A stretch of DNA of 64,000 bases from Phytoseiulus persimilis (GCA_037576195.1 CM075101.1:7006001-7070000); one strand, 5' to 3'. Positions 45,621-58,955 are shown, counted from the first letter of the stretch. Program-made: numbers and translations. Notes: generated by a model not told the origin, from the letters alone.

Positions 45621-48140
45621 AGAGACGGCCTTCGAGGACTCAAGGTCTGGAATGCAGATCGAACCCAAATCATCTCGGTGTCCGCTTCCACAATCGACGA
45701 GCTCCGAGACGACGTTTGCATCCAGTTCGGTAGTGTATATCAGGTGAGAAGCCGGTGCTCCGGCAAAGTCGTTTCCGGCCGGTGTCGACCGATCCGGGGG
45801 CCGTGGCTCCTCCCGATTTCGTCATTGCTTACACTTCCCGTTTTCCTCTCCCTGGTTCGGAGTTTTTTTACACCCTCGAAAAATTACCAGGTCCAGTCAT
45901 CATCATCGTCATCCGACGAATTCTCTGAAGGACAATAAATCCTCCTTCTCCCACGCACCGACGGCTGACGCATTGACGTCGCCGTGGACTCGGTCCATCC
46001 CGACAGGTCTGCATACCTGAGTAGCTGCGTCGTCCTGGCCGTTACCGATAGATCTTGGACCTTCCTGATGAGGCTCTTATCGAAAGACAGAGAGAGAGAG
46101 AGAGAATGAATGAATGAATGAGAAAACCGTCATTTTGAGAAGGACAAAACGCTGGAAACTTGGCATGGCGCCCCGTGGATGCTCTCTGTTCAACTCCCAC
46201 CCATTTTGAGAATCCAAGCTCTAAGCTTTACAGGTCCGGGAATGATTGTCATCAGCTTTGGGATGACCATTGTCTCCGTCGGACGCCTCCCGAAGCTTCG
46301 CGATCCACCGGATCTGACACCGCGCTCCGGGATTATAGAGTTTTGCTAGCACTGTTGACTGGAATCGCAATTCTCACGCCGGAAAAGGAGACTGCTGCGA
46401 CTGACCTCAATTTCCATCTACTTCAAGGCGAATCGCTCAAAACTTCGCGTAGTTCTCGAATCAGATGGAGCTGAGGTCACCAACGAACTTCTGCGCGCTG
46501 CCATGATCACAGACTCCTCTCTGGTGGTTCTTTTGCCGCACGAAAATTGGGTACCTGCATCGGTGGACGCCATTAGAGTTGGTGAGTCAGGTGGTGGTTC
46601 AAGAAACTTCGATTGTTCGAGCCATACGTACGGAAGATGCGCTGGCCTCAAGACCCCTGAGTTATCCCCGAAATCGATGAAATGGTATCTCACGATTGTC
46701 GCTCTTAATTCCACTCCCGGATTTGGCATCGAGAGCCATAGTTGCTGACCTCGAAGTCTGGGTCCAGAACAACTTCCGTCGAAAATGACGCCATGCTCAT
46801 TCTGACACACGATATCTCTCCATTTCCTGCACGCTTACATCCGTGTCCGTCTATCGGGCTCATCGGTTGGATTCCTGAAACGCCATAACTGATCGTCGCT
46901 CGGATCAAACGGATTCGAATCCGCTCGCGCAGTCATCAACGCAATTCCCCAGATCGTTTGCGACGCTATGCGATCTCTAGAACTTTTCAATACAGCGCCC
47001 ACATGGAAAATCATGGAGCACAAAGGTCGGGTGACGGTGATTCTGTCCTGGGAGCCCCAGGATCGGAAACCTCGCGCGCCAGAATTCAAGCTCGAGGTTC
47101 ATCCCGACATCGTCATGCCTCAGGCCCCGCCACCGAAACCGGCACCAAGCAACGCCCCGACCACAATGCCCACGAGTGCCAAACACAGCACTGCCACTTA
47201 TTCAAGAAGTAAATCTTCGATTCCCCCGAGCGGCGGTCAAAGCACAGCGCCGTCGACAGCTTGGACTCAATTCGACCGAGAACGTCACATGGAGTTGCTG
47301 ACTCGTCTAGCTCATGCAAAACGCTCGGCTCATCGGCCTCCTTCGGATCTGTTCCGACACTTGGAAAAAGACCGCGAAAGAACAGAAAGGCGCAAACGAC
47401 ACTCGTCCCACCAAGACCGTCACGGCCACGAACAAGATTGCGACTTCCATTGCTCGGCTCTCCATCAGCAACAGCACAAAGCGACACTCAACTCGCCCAT
47501 CATAGACTTACCTGAGATGGCTCTGGGTCCGCCCGGCGTTTTTGGCCACGGCGGAGGAGGAATGCCCATTCCTCCGTCAGCCAAAAATGTTCATTTCGAA
47601 GCAACAGCCAAAACCACGAGCCCTCCTAAGCCGTCAGGCTCCTCGGACCCCCTGTCAGCAGCCCAGTCCGCCGCCGCTACGGCGACGCAGACAGCGACTA
47701 CGACGGCTGTAGGAGCGGCTGGAGTAGCCCCGCCAGCAGGAACGGGAGTATCCTCGTCGACGTCGGGATTCAACATTCAAGAAAAGCAGCTCGACAACGA
47801 AAGCGAAAGTCATGATGACGATGAGATGTTAAACCGATACCTGTTACTCGTAGACGACTTGGCGGGAGGCTCTCGAGACATGGATCACCTCACCGTCAAG
47901 GACATCGGAGCCATCCTCGATTTGCTAAGTTCCAGGGTTGTTGATGTGGATAAGCTTGAGCGGGAGAAGGAAACGTCTGATATTCACAACTGGACCATCA
48001 AAGCCACAATACGCGGCGGCAATCTCGTCACTGAAGTGGGTCTGGTCTACAAGGGACGGTACATTTGTCTTGTAGACCATCCTGGTTATTTCTTTGCGAA
48101 ACCTTTGGGTCCGACAGGTGACGACTGCGCAACGTTCTAG
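45621..48140 (+). CDS. CIDE-N domain protein of the Drep/DFF family (5' end missing)
   Basis: Member of the CIDE-N family (DFF45/ICAD, CIDE and insect Drep proteins). Three coding exons fit: 45621-45743, 46428-46581, 46933-48140, with phases 0 and 1 matching (V codon GTC across the second junction). The first two exons make a complete CIDE-N domain: LKVWNADRTQIISVSASTID, then RVVLESDGAEVTNELLRAAM, LVVLLPHENWVPAS. The third exon holds a low-complexity linker (His/Arg-rich, then an Ala/Thr/Gly/Pro run), a DCDFHCSALHQ segment, and a C-terminal block, LTVKDIGAILDLLSSRVVDV followed by NWTIKATIRGG and DHPGYF, that resembles the C-terminal region of Drosophila Drep2-like proteins as I remember it. 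About 494 residues are accounted for. The initiating Met must lie in an upstream exon ending in phase 0, which I could not place. The stop at 48140 may be real, or GTGACG at 48118 may be a donor leading to a further exon. Role beyond the family is not shown by sequence. Confidence 0.87.
46088..46123 (+). repeat. Compound microsatellite (AG)n(AATG)n
   Basis: About nine AG units followed by about four AATG units, in the intron between the first two identified exons of the CIDE-N gene. Confidence 0.9.
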
Positions 48141-48144
48141 TCTG

Positions 48145-51100
48145 GCTCAGAGAAATCGAATCGATTCTTGGGGAGAAGAGATCACTGCCTACAATAAGAC
48201 CGCTGCCACTCCCACGCCAAGGGGCGGTCCGGGAGAAGCATTCCTAGAAGCGTCTGAATTTGTTAGGAGAAACATTGCTCGACAGAAAAGGTGCTGACCG
48301 CTCATTGATCCCAGGGAAAAACGGCGCAGGCGATATGAGCGAGCATTTTTTCTATGACTCAGAGTGAAATCAAGCTCACGTAACGCGCAGACTTTTACAT
48401 GCGCGGTAAGCTACGGAGAATTACGGAATCTTTTCTGACACGATTCTCAAAAGACTCGCACAAACATCGCTGAGAGAAAACGCATTCGATATTGGAAGCA
48501 TTCTCACAAATGCACCTTGTTCCCATCTGGAATCCATAGCGATTCGTGACTGCCGTTTTCAATTCCTCTACTCTAGGAATCCTGCAGCTCGATCTTCCTG
48601 TATGGGTTCCGATGGATGCCAACCTGAACGGAAATCTAGCCGGTTTGCTTTGTGCACCACGTGATGGTTCGCACCCTTGTCGGTCGCCAGTGCTCAGGCA
48701 CAGTGTGATTTTGGGTGATTCTACGAAGCCGTCAGCTTGGAGACCTGGCTCGGAATCAACGTCCTGATGCAGAATCGTCCTAGCAGGCTCCAATGCGTTG
48801 AACGGCGGGATCGAAACGACATTCCTCTTTGAGGGGTCTTATGGACGTCTTTTTTTCGAGTGCCTCGCTTGTGCAGTGCTTCGAAATATTGATTCCTTCA
48901 ATAGCTCATTCGAGGTCTATTTCTGATTAGTAATTTCGGAAGCAACCAGCTTCCTCCCCCAAATTGTTCCTGGTGCGAGGTTCTCCATTGTCCTTGATCA
49001 TTAGAGGTGGAGCATTCATTTGGTTGAGAAAAAGGAGGTTTACTCCAATGATTGAAGCTATGCTGGGAGTGCTCCATGATGCGGGCAACAAATGGAACGA
49101 TGAAAAAGTTTCAACGAACATTATATGCTCTTCTACAAGAGCACGTGATAAAGATTGTGTGGGTTTCCCGATGGAGCTGTGCAGGCGACCTCGCCGCGAT
49201 TTTCTCGGAGACACTCCTCAACGTGAGTTTCTTTTCCTTCTCTCTGCTTTTCTCGAGAACGACAGGGTGACTGGATTGGAGTCGTTTTTTCATGCAAGTG
49301 CTACGAGATTTTCACGAGAGAATCACATGGAGATGGTCCTGACGTCATGAAGACACTTTGTTCACAACGAGGACGAAAAGGACAACTTTTGGCATGTTCC
49401 TTCTTGTTCTAGTGCGTCGACGATTCCAACGTTGACGGAGACCGATCCTATCCGGAACCAACCAGGAAGAGTGGTCAACCAGGAACGGGGCTTGCGTTTT
49501 TAAGTAATCAAAACAAGATGGAGACATGAACCATCCGCGAACCATGATATCTGTGTGTAGGTAAGGAACTTCAAACGTGAGTCAGGGGAAGACGGCTGTC
49601 GTCCTCCGAATAAGGATTCCGTATCCTAATACCTCCCCATATCGATGAGCGGCATCGACTTTCAGGCAGCTGGATCGGGACGTCGAGCAGACAAAGATTC
49701 GCTGCTTTTATCAGCAACACTGAATAGAAGAACTCTCGAGTTAACAAATCGAATTGACGAATATGATCCGCCGACACGGGCCATCCTCGGCCAGCTTCTG
49801 TTTTTCGGATGAGTAGGATGCGGGAGCCGTCGTTGAGGACTTCGGGGTTGGTAATTCACAGGCTATTCAGCAAGAACGGCGTTCAGATGAGCGTTGTCGG
49901 TCGGCTCCAGGGGCGGTTGAGATCAGAGTTAACTAAAAACCGATACACAGAAAGTATCCGACAGCGACCGTTGTGGAGAAATATATATTTGCTACGGGTT
50001 CTGGACGAAACCTAGTGTAGAAAACCAAGCGTGTCACGTACACGTAACGAACCTCCCAAAGAGTCGGCTCGAAACAAAAATTATGATGATTTATCTATAG
50101 AGGAGCACTAGCGAATGCTAACTATCGATCTTTATACCCATCCACTGTTCGTCTATCAGTCGAAACGGAGGGATTCCAGAAGTCCACTACCTTCCTGGCA
50201 TTTTTTTTTTATCATCGGATATAGCTCCAACTCTCTAGAAGGTTAATGTAGCGATGGTAAAAGAAAGCCGGAGCACCACTTGACGATGTACTGCAATGAA
50301 CAAGCGGATGCGCGAATGAACACGACGCGCGTATTCTGCTGATACTTCGAATTCCCTAAAACATATGCAAATCGATTTTGGAGTAAGAAAACGGAATCCA
50401 CGACGACTTTCAGGTTTCTCTCGGCCCCCAATCTCCACTTCTCATCGCCATTTGAGTAGTTCAGCTTTTCACCGCCATCACAGTTGTTGAGGTTATCGTT
50501 ATCAATGATGTTGTTCAGATTGACGTTGTCAGTGATATTCTGGTTCTCGTTGATGTCGATGTTGATATTCAGATCATCATCAATAAGCATATAAATATTT
50601 GTGTGGGCGGTCTGCTAGTCTGTCTAGGGTCAGTCCTTGGCTGTGTGCGCAACGTTGGAAAAACTTGAAACTGCCAACAACTTCCCTAACTCTGCAAACT
50701 GCCCCCAACGAAAGCTTGCTCGAAGCACTAATCCTACTGCCCGATCCACTCGGAGTTCCTTGAAGCTTCATTCCGAAAAAGTTGACACTCAAGTAAGCCT
50801 TTCCGTTATCCACTGAGCCAATCTTTCGTTGGGATCCAGAAATCCTGGAGCGCGGAGCTCCCGTTCTATACTCACACACACAATAATAACGGAGATAAGC
50901 ATAACAGAATCAATAACTATATACCAATGTTGTAACTCGTGACATTTTTTACGACTCTGTTATGTGTAGGATGTATCGGATTGAGAATGCATCTAAGGAA
51001 ATGTCGACATTTAAGAGAGTTGTTGGAGAAGAAGTGCGGGTGCTCAGTCCAGCATTATTGGGAATTCTCGGACCTCTGATCAAGCTTAGGAATCAGATGT

Positions 51101-52970
51101 ACATTTCGGATTCAGTTGGCTGATTCTCCCAAGTGGCGGAGCTTGAGCTGTATTCGGACCCGATAGGAGAGTGCGTCCTCCATTCAGCTTTCAGAAATTA
51201 AGTTGGGTCGACTGTCTTCACCGACCCTGAGAGGTGCCCTATCGATTTCAAAACACGCTTCAGATCATCCATGTTCGAGAGTCAACCCGATCCCGGACGA
51301 TCTGGCGTCCGTGAGTGGCGTGGAGATCGGGCTCCGATGTCGATTCGTTCTCGCAGCGTATTTAATTCTTACAGTCCCACAGTGTTCACCATGAATACGT
51401 TTCTTACATCTTAACACATGAAACGAAGTTGCCCCCCGTGATCATCAATAAATTTGACGTGGGATACCTGAATTGGGGTAACTCAGTGGGTCTTCAACTG
51501 TCTCGCGTTTTCATTCCGTTCCCCGTTTCTCACGAGCTCACTCCCCCCTCCCCCTTGAGTTCTGCAGGGTGTTCGTGAGATCGATGTGTCCCGAGCTTCC
51601 ACAAATGGATCGCTCCTAGATAACTCCTCGGCCTAGCGTTCCGGCGAACCTGCTGTGTGGGCGTCGACTTCGAGGACCGACGGAATAAGGAGAGGATCTC
51701 ATTCTAGGAAACGGGAGCGACTGGGAACGGAAAGTTGCTTCCGATTACCGCGGAAGCTCCCAGTGAATCGCACTATCCGTCATCTCAGAGACATAGTTAG
51801 GTAACCACGACCTTGAAACCCACCACTCGTTCTTCCTGAGCCCTACAGCTTCTCATATCACGCAATGGCGTCTAGCTTTCTGGCCTGCTCGAGAGCCAGG
51901 CTGGAGAGGAAAAAGTCCGCGAAATAACACACGGAAGTCTTGCGCATACTCGACTTGAAGTTGACGGCGCGCCGGTGTAAGCGAAATCATGGTCCCTCAG
52001 TTCTCCAGACCGAGCTTCCGAGCAGGTGCTTCAATGTTTCGAGCTTGAAAGTGAGAGGCCAACCGGATGGAATGCGGGATCGGTATAGGTTGTAGGAATC
52101 TGTATGAATCTGGGGGTGTTGCGGCTAACCAGCAACCATTTGAATTAATCCCTCCTCAAACTAATCGTGACACCCCTTCTCCACGATGTATAGGAGAACC
52201 TCGATAGTGAGACCCTGCATTTCGTGGAATTCTGGTGACATGGCCTCCAGAGCATAATTCTGTGACTATCTCTAGGGTCTCCCGTAAGAATTGCGAAGCG
52301 GCACGGGAGAAGCTTAGTATGATTACCTTCAACTTCCCTCGAGTGAATTCAGCTGCATTCGGGACAATACACATACCTTGAAAATATTCCAGTTGGAGAG
52401 CTCGGAAGCGCACCAATGCAAACCTTGACCCAGCCGAGTGGAGCAATAAGATAGAGTCATATGGCACCGACGGTAGAGTCAATCTGACGAAAGATTTCAT
52501 GGCGATTCGTCCATGCCTCGCTGTTCCTACACAGATACCGAAAGGTAGAAACACACAGAGCTGCTGCTCAAATCGAGCGGAGGAATGGGAAGGAGCCCAG
52601 ACCGACTCTCAGGTGGCAAAGTGACAGAAAGTCTGGACTCTTGAAGCATTCCTGTTGCGACCGGCGCGTAATGGAAGGGGGGGAGACTTTGCCACGGGCT
52701 GATCCCTCTTTTGAAATTCAGCGGGCACACGAACGAGAGTTGGCGACTCGAATTCTATCCGAAGGCTCACTAGGGGCATTGATTGCTCTCGAGCCCCGGC
52801 TCGTCGATTCGGCGAGCGACCTCGACAACTCCACTTTTGCTCCAATGACGGTGAAGTGCCGGATTCAAGAGGAAGAGGGATGCGTTCCGAGCGCGAACTT
52901 ATTTAACTTCCGGTGGAAGACTCGTCTGGAAGGTGTGTCCTGACGAATTCGTGAGAGGAAAGAAGTCGAA
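48145..52970. other. No supported gene; low-complexity tract near 50.5 kb
   Basis: Frames are short. About 50460-50590 consists of GTTGATGTC-like simple sequence whose minus-strand frame is rich in Asn, Asp and Ile. A 57-codon frame ending in a possible donor at 49219 was not convincing. Confidence 0.4.
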
Positions 52971-52974
52971 CTGT

Positions 52975-53889
52975 TCATTGACATTCGCTCCTGAGGTCGG
53001 CAAACATTTTATTCAGCATTTGGTTGCATAGAGCTGCGTACGGATTGTCGTTGTGAGCCTTCAACTGAGTTCTGGCGAACCGCGAGCCCATGGCTGCCGC
53101 CTGCTTCATCAGCTCGAGGCTTTCGCTCGACCTGCCGTCTAGTCTCTCCAGGATGGCCTTCTGCACAAGAGCCTGTCTTTGTGCTCGTCTATTGACGCCC
53201 AACTTCAACGCGGCTTCGATGTCTTGTCGAGCACCTACATTAGAAGATTCGATCATGGAAGGTTCTCGGATCATACGATCTCGACCGCGAGCAGCGTACA
53301 CAAGTAGCGGCGAGGGTATCCAAGAAAGGAGCTCAGACGTAAAGCTAAGGTTCTGGACTGAGCGCTCACGACCAGCGACTCGAGAACACAGAGGAGGATA
53401 CGAACTGCAGTGCTAGTTCGCTCATTGGAATTGAATCTCGAAGATTGATGTCGCGAGAGCCCAAATACTCACCTGTAGTGTCGCCAAGCAGCCTTTTCAC
53501 TTGTGCCGAGTCATTGAGGACAGACGCCCGGTCCAGATCCTCAATGTCGTTCCGAGCCAACAGTGACGTGAGCACATCTAACGACTGTTCATACTTTCCG
53601 GCTTCAGCCAGAGCGATGGCCTTCAACTCTTGATCGGACGGACTCCAGTTTTTGACGTCCTCATCGTGCTCATCCGTCTGCAACCAGACTCGGTTCTGAT
53701 TATTTCTCGCACGCACTCGAGCTCTTAGCACAAATGTCCCGTGACTGATTCAGTCACCCAGTAATGAAACCACCGGAATATTTTTCGCAAATCAAACTGA
53801 ATGGAATCGACGTTCACCTCAGGTGGAATTTCCGCGAAAAGAGGATTGAAAAGAACTTCCAAAACGGCTCGATCGCTTGGGGTCGCCAT
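52975..53889 (-). CDS. TTC36: tetratricopeptide repeat protein 36 (3 exons)
   Basis: Small soluble TPR protein, presumably a protein-binding adaptor. Exons on the minus strand: 53889-53818, 53677-53473, 53234-52975, giving 178 residues with phases 0 and 1 matching; human TTC36 has 189. Seen: the family N terminus MATPSDRAVLEVLFNP; TPR helices from about residue 36 onward (LKAIALAEAGKYEQSLDVL, then ASVLNDSAQVKRLLGDTTG, then AALKLG); the diagnostic end SRFARTQLKAHNDNPYAALC followed by NQML. I chose 53889 as start because homologues begin there. An in-frame Met at 53916 would add nine mostly basic residues. Donors are GTGAAC and GTGAGT; acceptors are GCAG and GTAG. Confidence 0.93.
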
Positions 53890-56690
53890 GAGTTGTCGTC
53901 GGCGCTTGTTGGTCACGCAATGGCGTTCGACGTCATCTCCCTCTATTCTACGCGACTGGAAAGATTCTCGGTATCAAATCCTCTCTAAGATAGCTTTTAT
54001 CTTCCACCGAAACCCCTTTTTGGGCTAAATGCCAGCAAAACAACAAACACGATGGAGTTTCGGAACGCTTCTCGAAAACGTCTTCATTTTTGACTCTGAA
54101 GAGGGGACGAAACTCTCACCGCCAGATTATTTTTCTCAATGGATTTCCGTTACTTTGAGGCTAAGCAAATTGGAAAGACGCTTCCTTCTCCCTCTCGGAC
54201 TCGAACTTCAGATCTTAGAGTGACCAGTGCGCAGAGCAAAACGATCGAATCCGCGCTACAATTACGCCGTTTGTCCACCCTCGTGAAGTTTCTGTTCTCC
54301 ACTGAGTTCTCCGGCACCCTGAGAGAACCGACTTTGGTCATGATCAACTGGGAGACCCTCTGGGTTTCATCCTGTTGTGGTTGGCCGGAAAATTCGGTTC
54401 CGAAGTTGACGCGAGATTCCCAACTTCTCCGGTCTCGATATTATAGTTTCATAATTCGCGCATATCTCGTCTCGTTCCGACATAGGAAAGAGATAAGAGA
54501 ATATTATCTGCTCGCAAGCCCGCTTCTGTCGGGGTACTTCAAGTAGGTCAAGAACTCGCCGGCCGAGCAAAGTGAGCCGGATCTGTGTTTGCCAACCAAG
54601 ACTCGTCAACTCCTCTGACCACCCCTGCGGAGGAGCTCATGCGAGCTCTCCATCGTTTCTCGGTTGGGCACCAAAACCTCCCTTGCATTAGCTGTTCTCT
54701 TCAATTCAAGACGAGCTCCCTAACAGCAGACTGAATTGCGGGTCGACCTCTTCGTCATTTCAATCTCGGTGTCAACCTTATGGCTTCTCGTGGGTGCTAC
54801 GACCTGCCCATTCCGTGTTAATTTTCGACGCGGCGCTCAACACACAAAGGAATACTTCTATCCGTGACCTGCGTTTCTGATGTCACGCAGATCCCTTGGA
54901 GTCTGTGAAATCTCTCCTTCCGATCTCACCAGAAAACACATCGTCTTCGTTCCGACTCACGAACGTTGAACCTCTGAGAATGGATTAGAGAAGGAGCTGG
55001 CGGTGCTGATAACGAGCCGCTTTGCGATGACGCGATCTGCGACGAGAAGCATTAGAGCTCGCCCGAGCAGTCATCCGTTTCGTTCATCGAGCCCATCACT
55101 AGCCGAAGTTATCCAGCGCCGACTACATCTTTAGTTCCAACACATCCTTGACTTCCCACACGTCGGAGCCATCAGCGATATGTCAGAATTTTTGGCTGTC
55201 GTCCTTTCGAAGAGTGGACTCACTGTCGAAGCCTCTCGTAATTTCGTTCGTCCTCCGCAGTTCCCCGTGCCCCTGTCGCCCTCCGACGTCCATGCTCCAG
55301 CCTTGTTTTCTGATGCGCGAAGCCGAGCTATATCAATCTGAGCTCGAGGATACACTATCAGAAAGCCACCCAAACTGTCTTGCGGGTAACCTCTACCGAA
55401 TCTCCGAAGCGCAGATGGAATGTACAACAAGGACGCTCCTGCCGCATACTTGATTCGCTGGGAGTATTGGTGGACCTCGCGCCGTTCACAGTTATATTCT
55501 GCAGCCATATGCAGAGAAACGCACTCGCTTAGCAATGGACGCGGCAAGAGTAGGAGAACACAGAAGCCGAACGATCAGCGGCGATTCGATCAAGTTTCCG
55601 ATCAAAGCCCGTGGACCACGTTGTGTCATTGGTCGCCGGAAACAATTCCTACGTTTCGCGTCCCTGCTTTCGACTCAGAACGAGCTTCTCCCTTATCGTC
55701 GATCCATCATTCGAGACTTCTGCTGAACCAGCGCTTGTGCCGGAGGTCACGAGACGATCTGAATTTTGTCAACCTGACCGCTTCGTTGAAGCCAGACAGA
55801 GGGAGCTCAGAGTTCTTGGGGGTTTCCACGGCCTTTTCTCTGTGTTCCGACGAGAAGCACCATCGAGCGGACGAGTTTACAGTTTTGAATTCCCTCAACA
55901 TTATCCCGAGATCAATCGATCATGTGTCCATCGAGGTCCGCCGATACATATCATTTGCAATCGAACTTCGAATTTTCGTTCGCAGACACGGAGATATCCC
56001 CCGCACAGAAACACTTGTCGGGAGCTGCCGACGCAGCAGATGGCGACGCCTCAGTCAAGCACGCAACCGGTCTCCTGTGAGGAGTATGACGTCGCGAACG
56101 GGAGCTCTAGCTGAATAAAACATCAACAACCTCGTCTAACGACATTGAGAGCAGTCAACTTTCCCTCTCGGTGTCCGTCTGGTGTCGAAACCGGAACCCC
56201 TCCGTCGTCCTTTGAGTCGTGAAGCGTCATAGTGAAGGGTGATGATTGAGGAGATGTTTGTGAGTCCGATCCCAGAGGAGGACGAATGAGAGTCTAGGAA
56301 GCGGACGCTTCCCCTCGGACAGGATGCTGAGGTTTGAAAACTCGCATCGAGCTAAGGGACTGTTGTTCTCCGCAAAGGCGTGATCCGATTCAGGCCTGTC
56401 CGCAGGTCTGCGTCCGTGAATGGTACTCGCATGCGACGGGCAAGCAGTCTCCGCAGGGAACAGTCACAGTTCTGGGAAAGGTGATACTGCCGAACCTAAT
56501 CCAATGAACGAGCTGGTCGGTTCTCAAAGGTACCCGTTGCGGCGACCACACTCGTTTCCTACACGCATGGAGAGGCCAACCGAACTTTCCCAGGTGGACC
56601 CCGGGAGTATCGCGTTCAAGGAGCCGGAGCTTCTAGGGTATTCCTTGCAATCGGTGAGGGTGTTTTCGCAAAACCATTCAGGTATCCGAG
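53890..56690. other. Intergenic; no gene recognised
   Basis: The 5' flank of TTC36 and further sequence. A 232-codon plus-strand frame at 55420-56118 overlaps another long frame in a second register and matches no family I know. Confidence 0.4.
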
Positions 56691-56696
56691 TTTTCT

Positions 56697-56775
56697 CGCC
56701 GCCGCCGGGGATCGAGCCAACGCCGCTGTTCGCTTCGAGGCATCTCGCCACCAACTTATGTGCTATGCGAAGCTC
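56697..56775 (-). mobile_element. tRNA-like SINE fragment
   Basis: The minus strand reads an A-box-like TAGCACATAAGTTGGT and, after tRNA-like spacing, a B-box-like GGCTCGATCCC. No complete cloverleaf, so a tRNA-derived SINE or tRNA pseudogene is more likely than a functional tRNA. Confidence 0.4.
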
Positions 56776-57030
56776 CTCTGCCATCAAGGAACTCGAGATG
56801 TTGCCGCACTGCTGTGACATGGGTGTGAATTCGTGTGTGACGGCTGCGCTCGCATGAGTTTTCTAGGAGGATATTTAGTTAGACGATCCGCTACTTCTGA
56901 TTTTATCATCTTCGAATTTCCAATTTCTACCTTTTTCCCGAGTATTTCTCACCTTTGGAATGCGACGATTTCAGCGGTGGCGGCGGCTTCAATCCCGGGC
57001 GGTAGAACAAGCTTCAGAATGAAGACTGGC

Positions 57031-57135
57031 ATTGCTGATTGGTCCCGGAATCATCCCTCCAGTCTTGGAAAATTATGCTCAGATTGGTCCCGGAATCATC
57101 CCTCCAGTCTTAGAAAAGTATGCTCAGATTGGTCT
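57031..57135 (+). repeat. Second locus of the 45-bp minisatellite, about 2.3 units
   Basis: Units start at 57074 and 57119 (45 bp apart) plus a partial unit before. Sequence GATTGGTCCCGGAATCATCC and CTCCAGTCTTAGAAAAG is clearly the same family as 20376-20735, closest to its last three units. Confidence 0.93.
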
Positions 57136-57139
57136 CAAA

Positions 57140-58750
57140 AAACTGTTCCTTCGAGAAAAAAAGCGGCATTTCGTCGGGTTTCGCGGTTCATTTTCGCTTC
57201 TCGTTGTTGGGTAGCGATACTTAGGTCCGGGGCCGAGGACTCGGCCCTTGGTCGCCATCTTGTATGGCATCCGTGCTCTTCAGCGCGCTATCATTCCTGA
57301 GCCTAACTCGGAGCCTTGGATTCGCAGAGCTCTGCCTGTTCTCCGATCTCAAACGGGGCACAAGATGGCTGCGACGTTGCAATCGTTCCCTCTCAAGCCT
57401 TTCCTTCAACCTCCTATCCCAAACTCTCTCGAACTTCTATCCTCTCGCATCTTGCAGATAATGAGCCCTAGGTTTTTTTAGTGGGTATTATCCAAATAAG
57501 CCCCACATGCCAGCTGGATTTTCCATTCTCCTGGGTCGTGCGTGAATGCATTTTTTCATTATGGCCCCTTTGTCAGTCATTCAACAAAAAAAAGAGGAAG
57601 CAAGGTCGCAAGCACCGCATTTGTGCCGGGTTAATTTTCTATGGATGCCTGTTTGAATTGAGACGTTGAGCATTGCGATGATTAACTGCATTGTGAATCT
57701 CGGAATAATCCAAGGCCAGCTCTTGCTGAACTCTAAAAAGCTTCAGAAGGATCAGAATGCTCATCATTAGCGCCGGAGACTCAATGCACCAACCTTTTGA
57801 ACGACTCGCATAGACATGCAAGAGACTATGCGTGGGACGAATGCGGAGGTCACGCATGAGGGAGATTTTACATCCCAAAATGCGTCTTTTTTATGCATGT
57901 CACTCTTATTCCTAAACAGACCTTGTATGTTGCTGGGAACGGCTCAAACCGGCTGGTTCAGAGTTCGTCCAACTTTCCCGACATTACTGGCGGCCGCGGC
58001 ACCCTGGGGTGTCGCGAAACACAGTTTGCCGACCCCTGGGCTGGTGCATGAAGTTTCTGACCCCACTCATCGTATACTGAGGACCTGAGACCTGAGTTTC
58101 TTGAAGGAACACAGGCGGTCGGAGTAGAAGAAAAGTTGTGACAGAGCTACCTGAGGCCTATTATTTTTCGCATCGCCGTTGTTCGACGTTAGGCCCGTTC
58201 TCGGCATTCAGGATTCTGAACGGTACTCTGAGGTTGAGAAAAATCATGTGATCCTCAGAGTGAGATCAATTCATCGGTTCAGAATCCTCCTCTGAACTCT
58301 CGAAAAAGCCCCGGACAGCTTGAGCAGCAAATTATTTCATAGACATGAATACATATGGGAACAAAACGCATGGGACCCTGGCTAGGGGGTCCGTCTTTCA
58401 CGAGTTCCGATTCTGACAGTTTGGGGAATACATGGAGTCTGGAACGATTTCGAGTTGCCGCGTTAAGCACACAAATTGTTAGGGCACAAACCCTGACTAT
58501 GATCCAGGAATCATTTTCCGCGAGCTTCAACAGTTACGGGGTGAGTCAAGGCGATCCTCAACAGATAAGAGCGCGAACCTCGTTTCTCGACCTTTTCCCG
58601 ATTTATTCATATTTTCACACTCATCCTAGCTTAATCACATAATTTCATAGTATTCTCCGTTCTTATTACATAGTGACCCATTGTCTATGAGCATCTCGCC
58701 TAGTGGACCTTCGCAACGCGACGTGAACCTAGAGGAAGCCCGCTACGCCG
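57140..58750. other. No gene recognised
   Basis: Contains the hAT terminus below; otherwise nothing identifiable. Confidence 0.4.
57930..58038 (-). mobile_element. hAT-like transposon terminus (fragment)
   Basis: The minus strand from 58038 reads CAGGGGTCGGCAAACTGTGT and then GACACCCCAGGGTGCCGCGG, a typical hAT end. The opposite end was not found; the left limit is approximate. Confidence 0.55.
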
Positions 58751-58759
58751 GAATTCGGT

Positions 58760-58955
58760 CGATTTTCTCGGCACAGCTCACAAGTCGGGTGACCTGACAC
58801 GGGGTCGGAACTATTCAGTTCATGAAGATCGTTATTTTCCCGAAGGGTCGTCTCTGTCTCGTGGATTTGAGACCCAATGAATGATATTCACCACACGCTG
58901 ATCACGTGCGCAGCGTTCAGTCAACCGAGGGGTCATCTAGAAGCAAACTCGGTTT
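58760..58955 (+). mobile_element. R1-like LINE A, C-terminal fragment
   Basis: Plus-strand translation across frames gives AQLTSRVT*HGVG, LCLV, then NDIHHTLITCAAFSQPRG and LEANSV, matching the knuckle and downstream part of the copy at 23.1-23.33 kb. Its 3' UTR seems to resume at 60.16 kb beyond an antisense insertion. Confidence 0.65.

Noticed and set aside
49050..49219. Possible exon ending at GTGAGT (49219)
   Set aside because: No matching upstream acceptor or downstream exon, and the translated segment matched nothing known.
55420..56118. 232-codon plus-strand frame overlapping a second long frame
   Set aside because: No family recognised in any of the overlapping frames, and no coherent exon structure.
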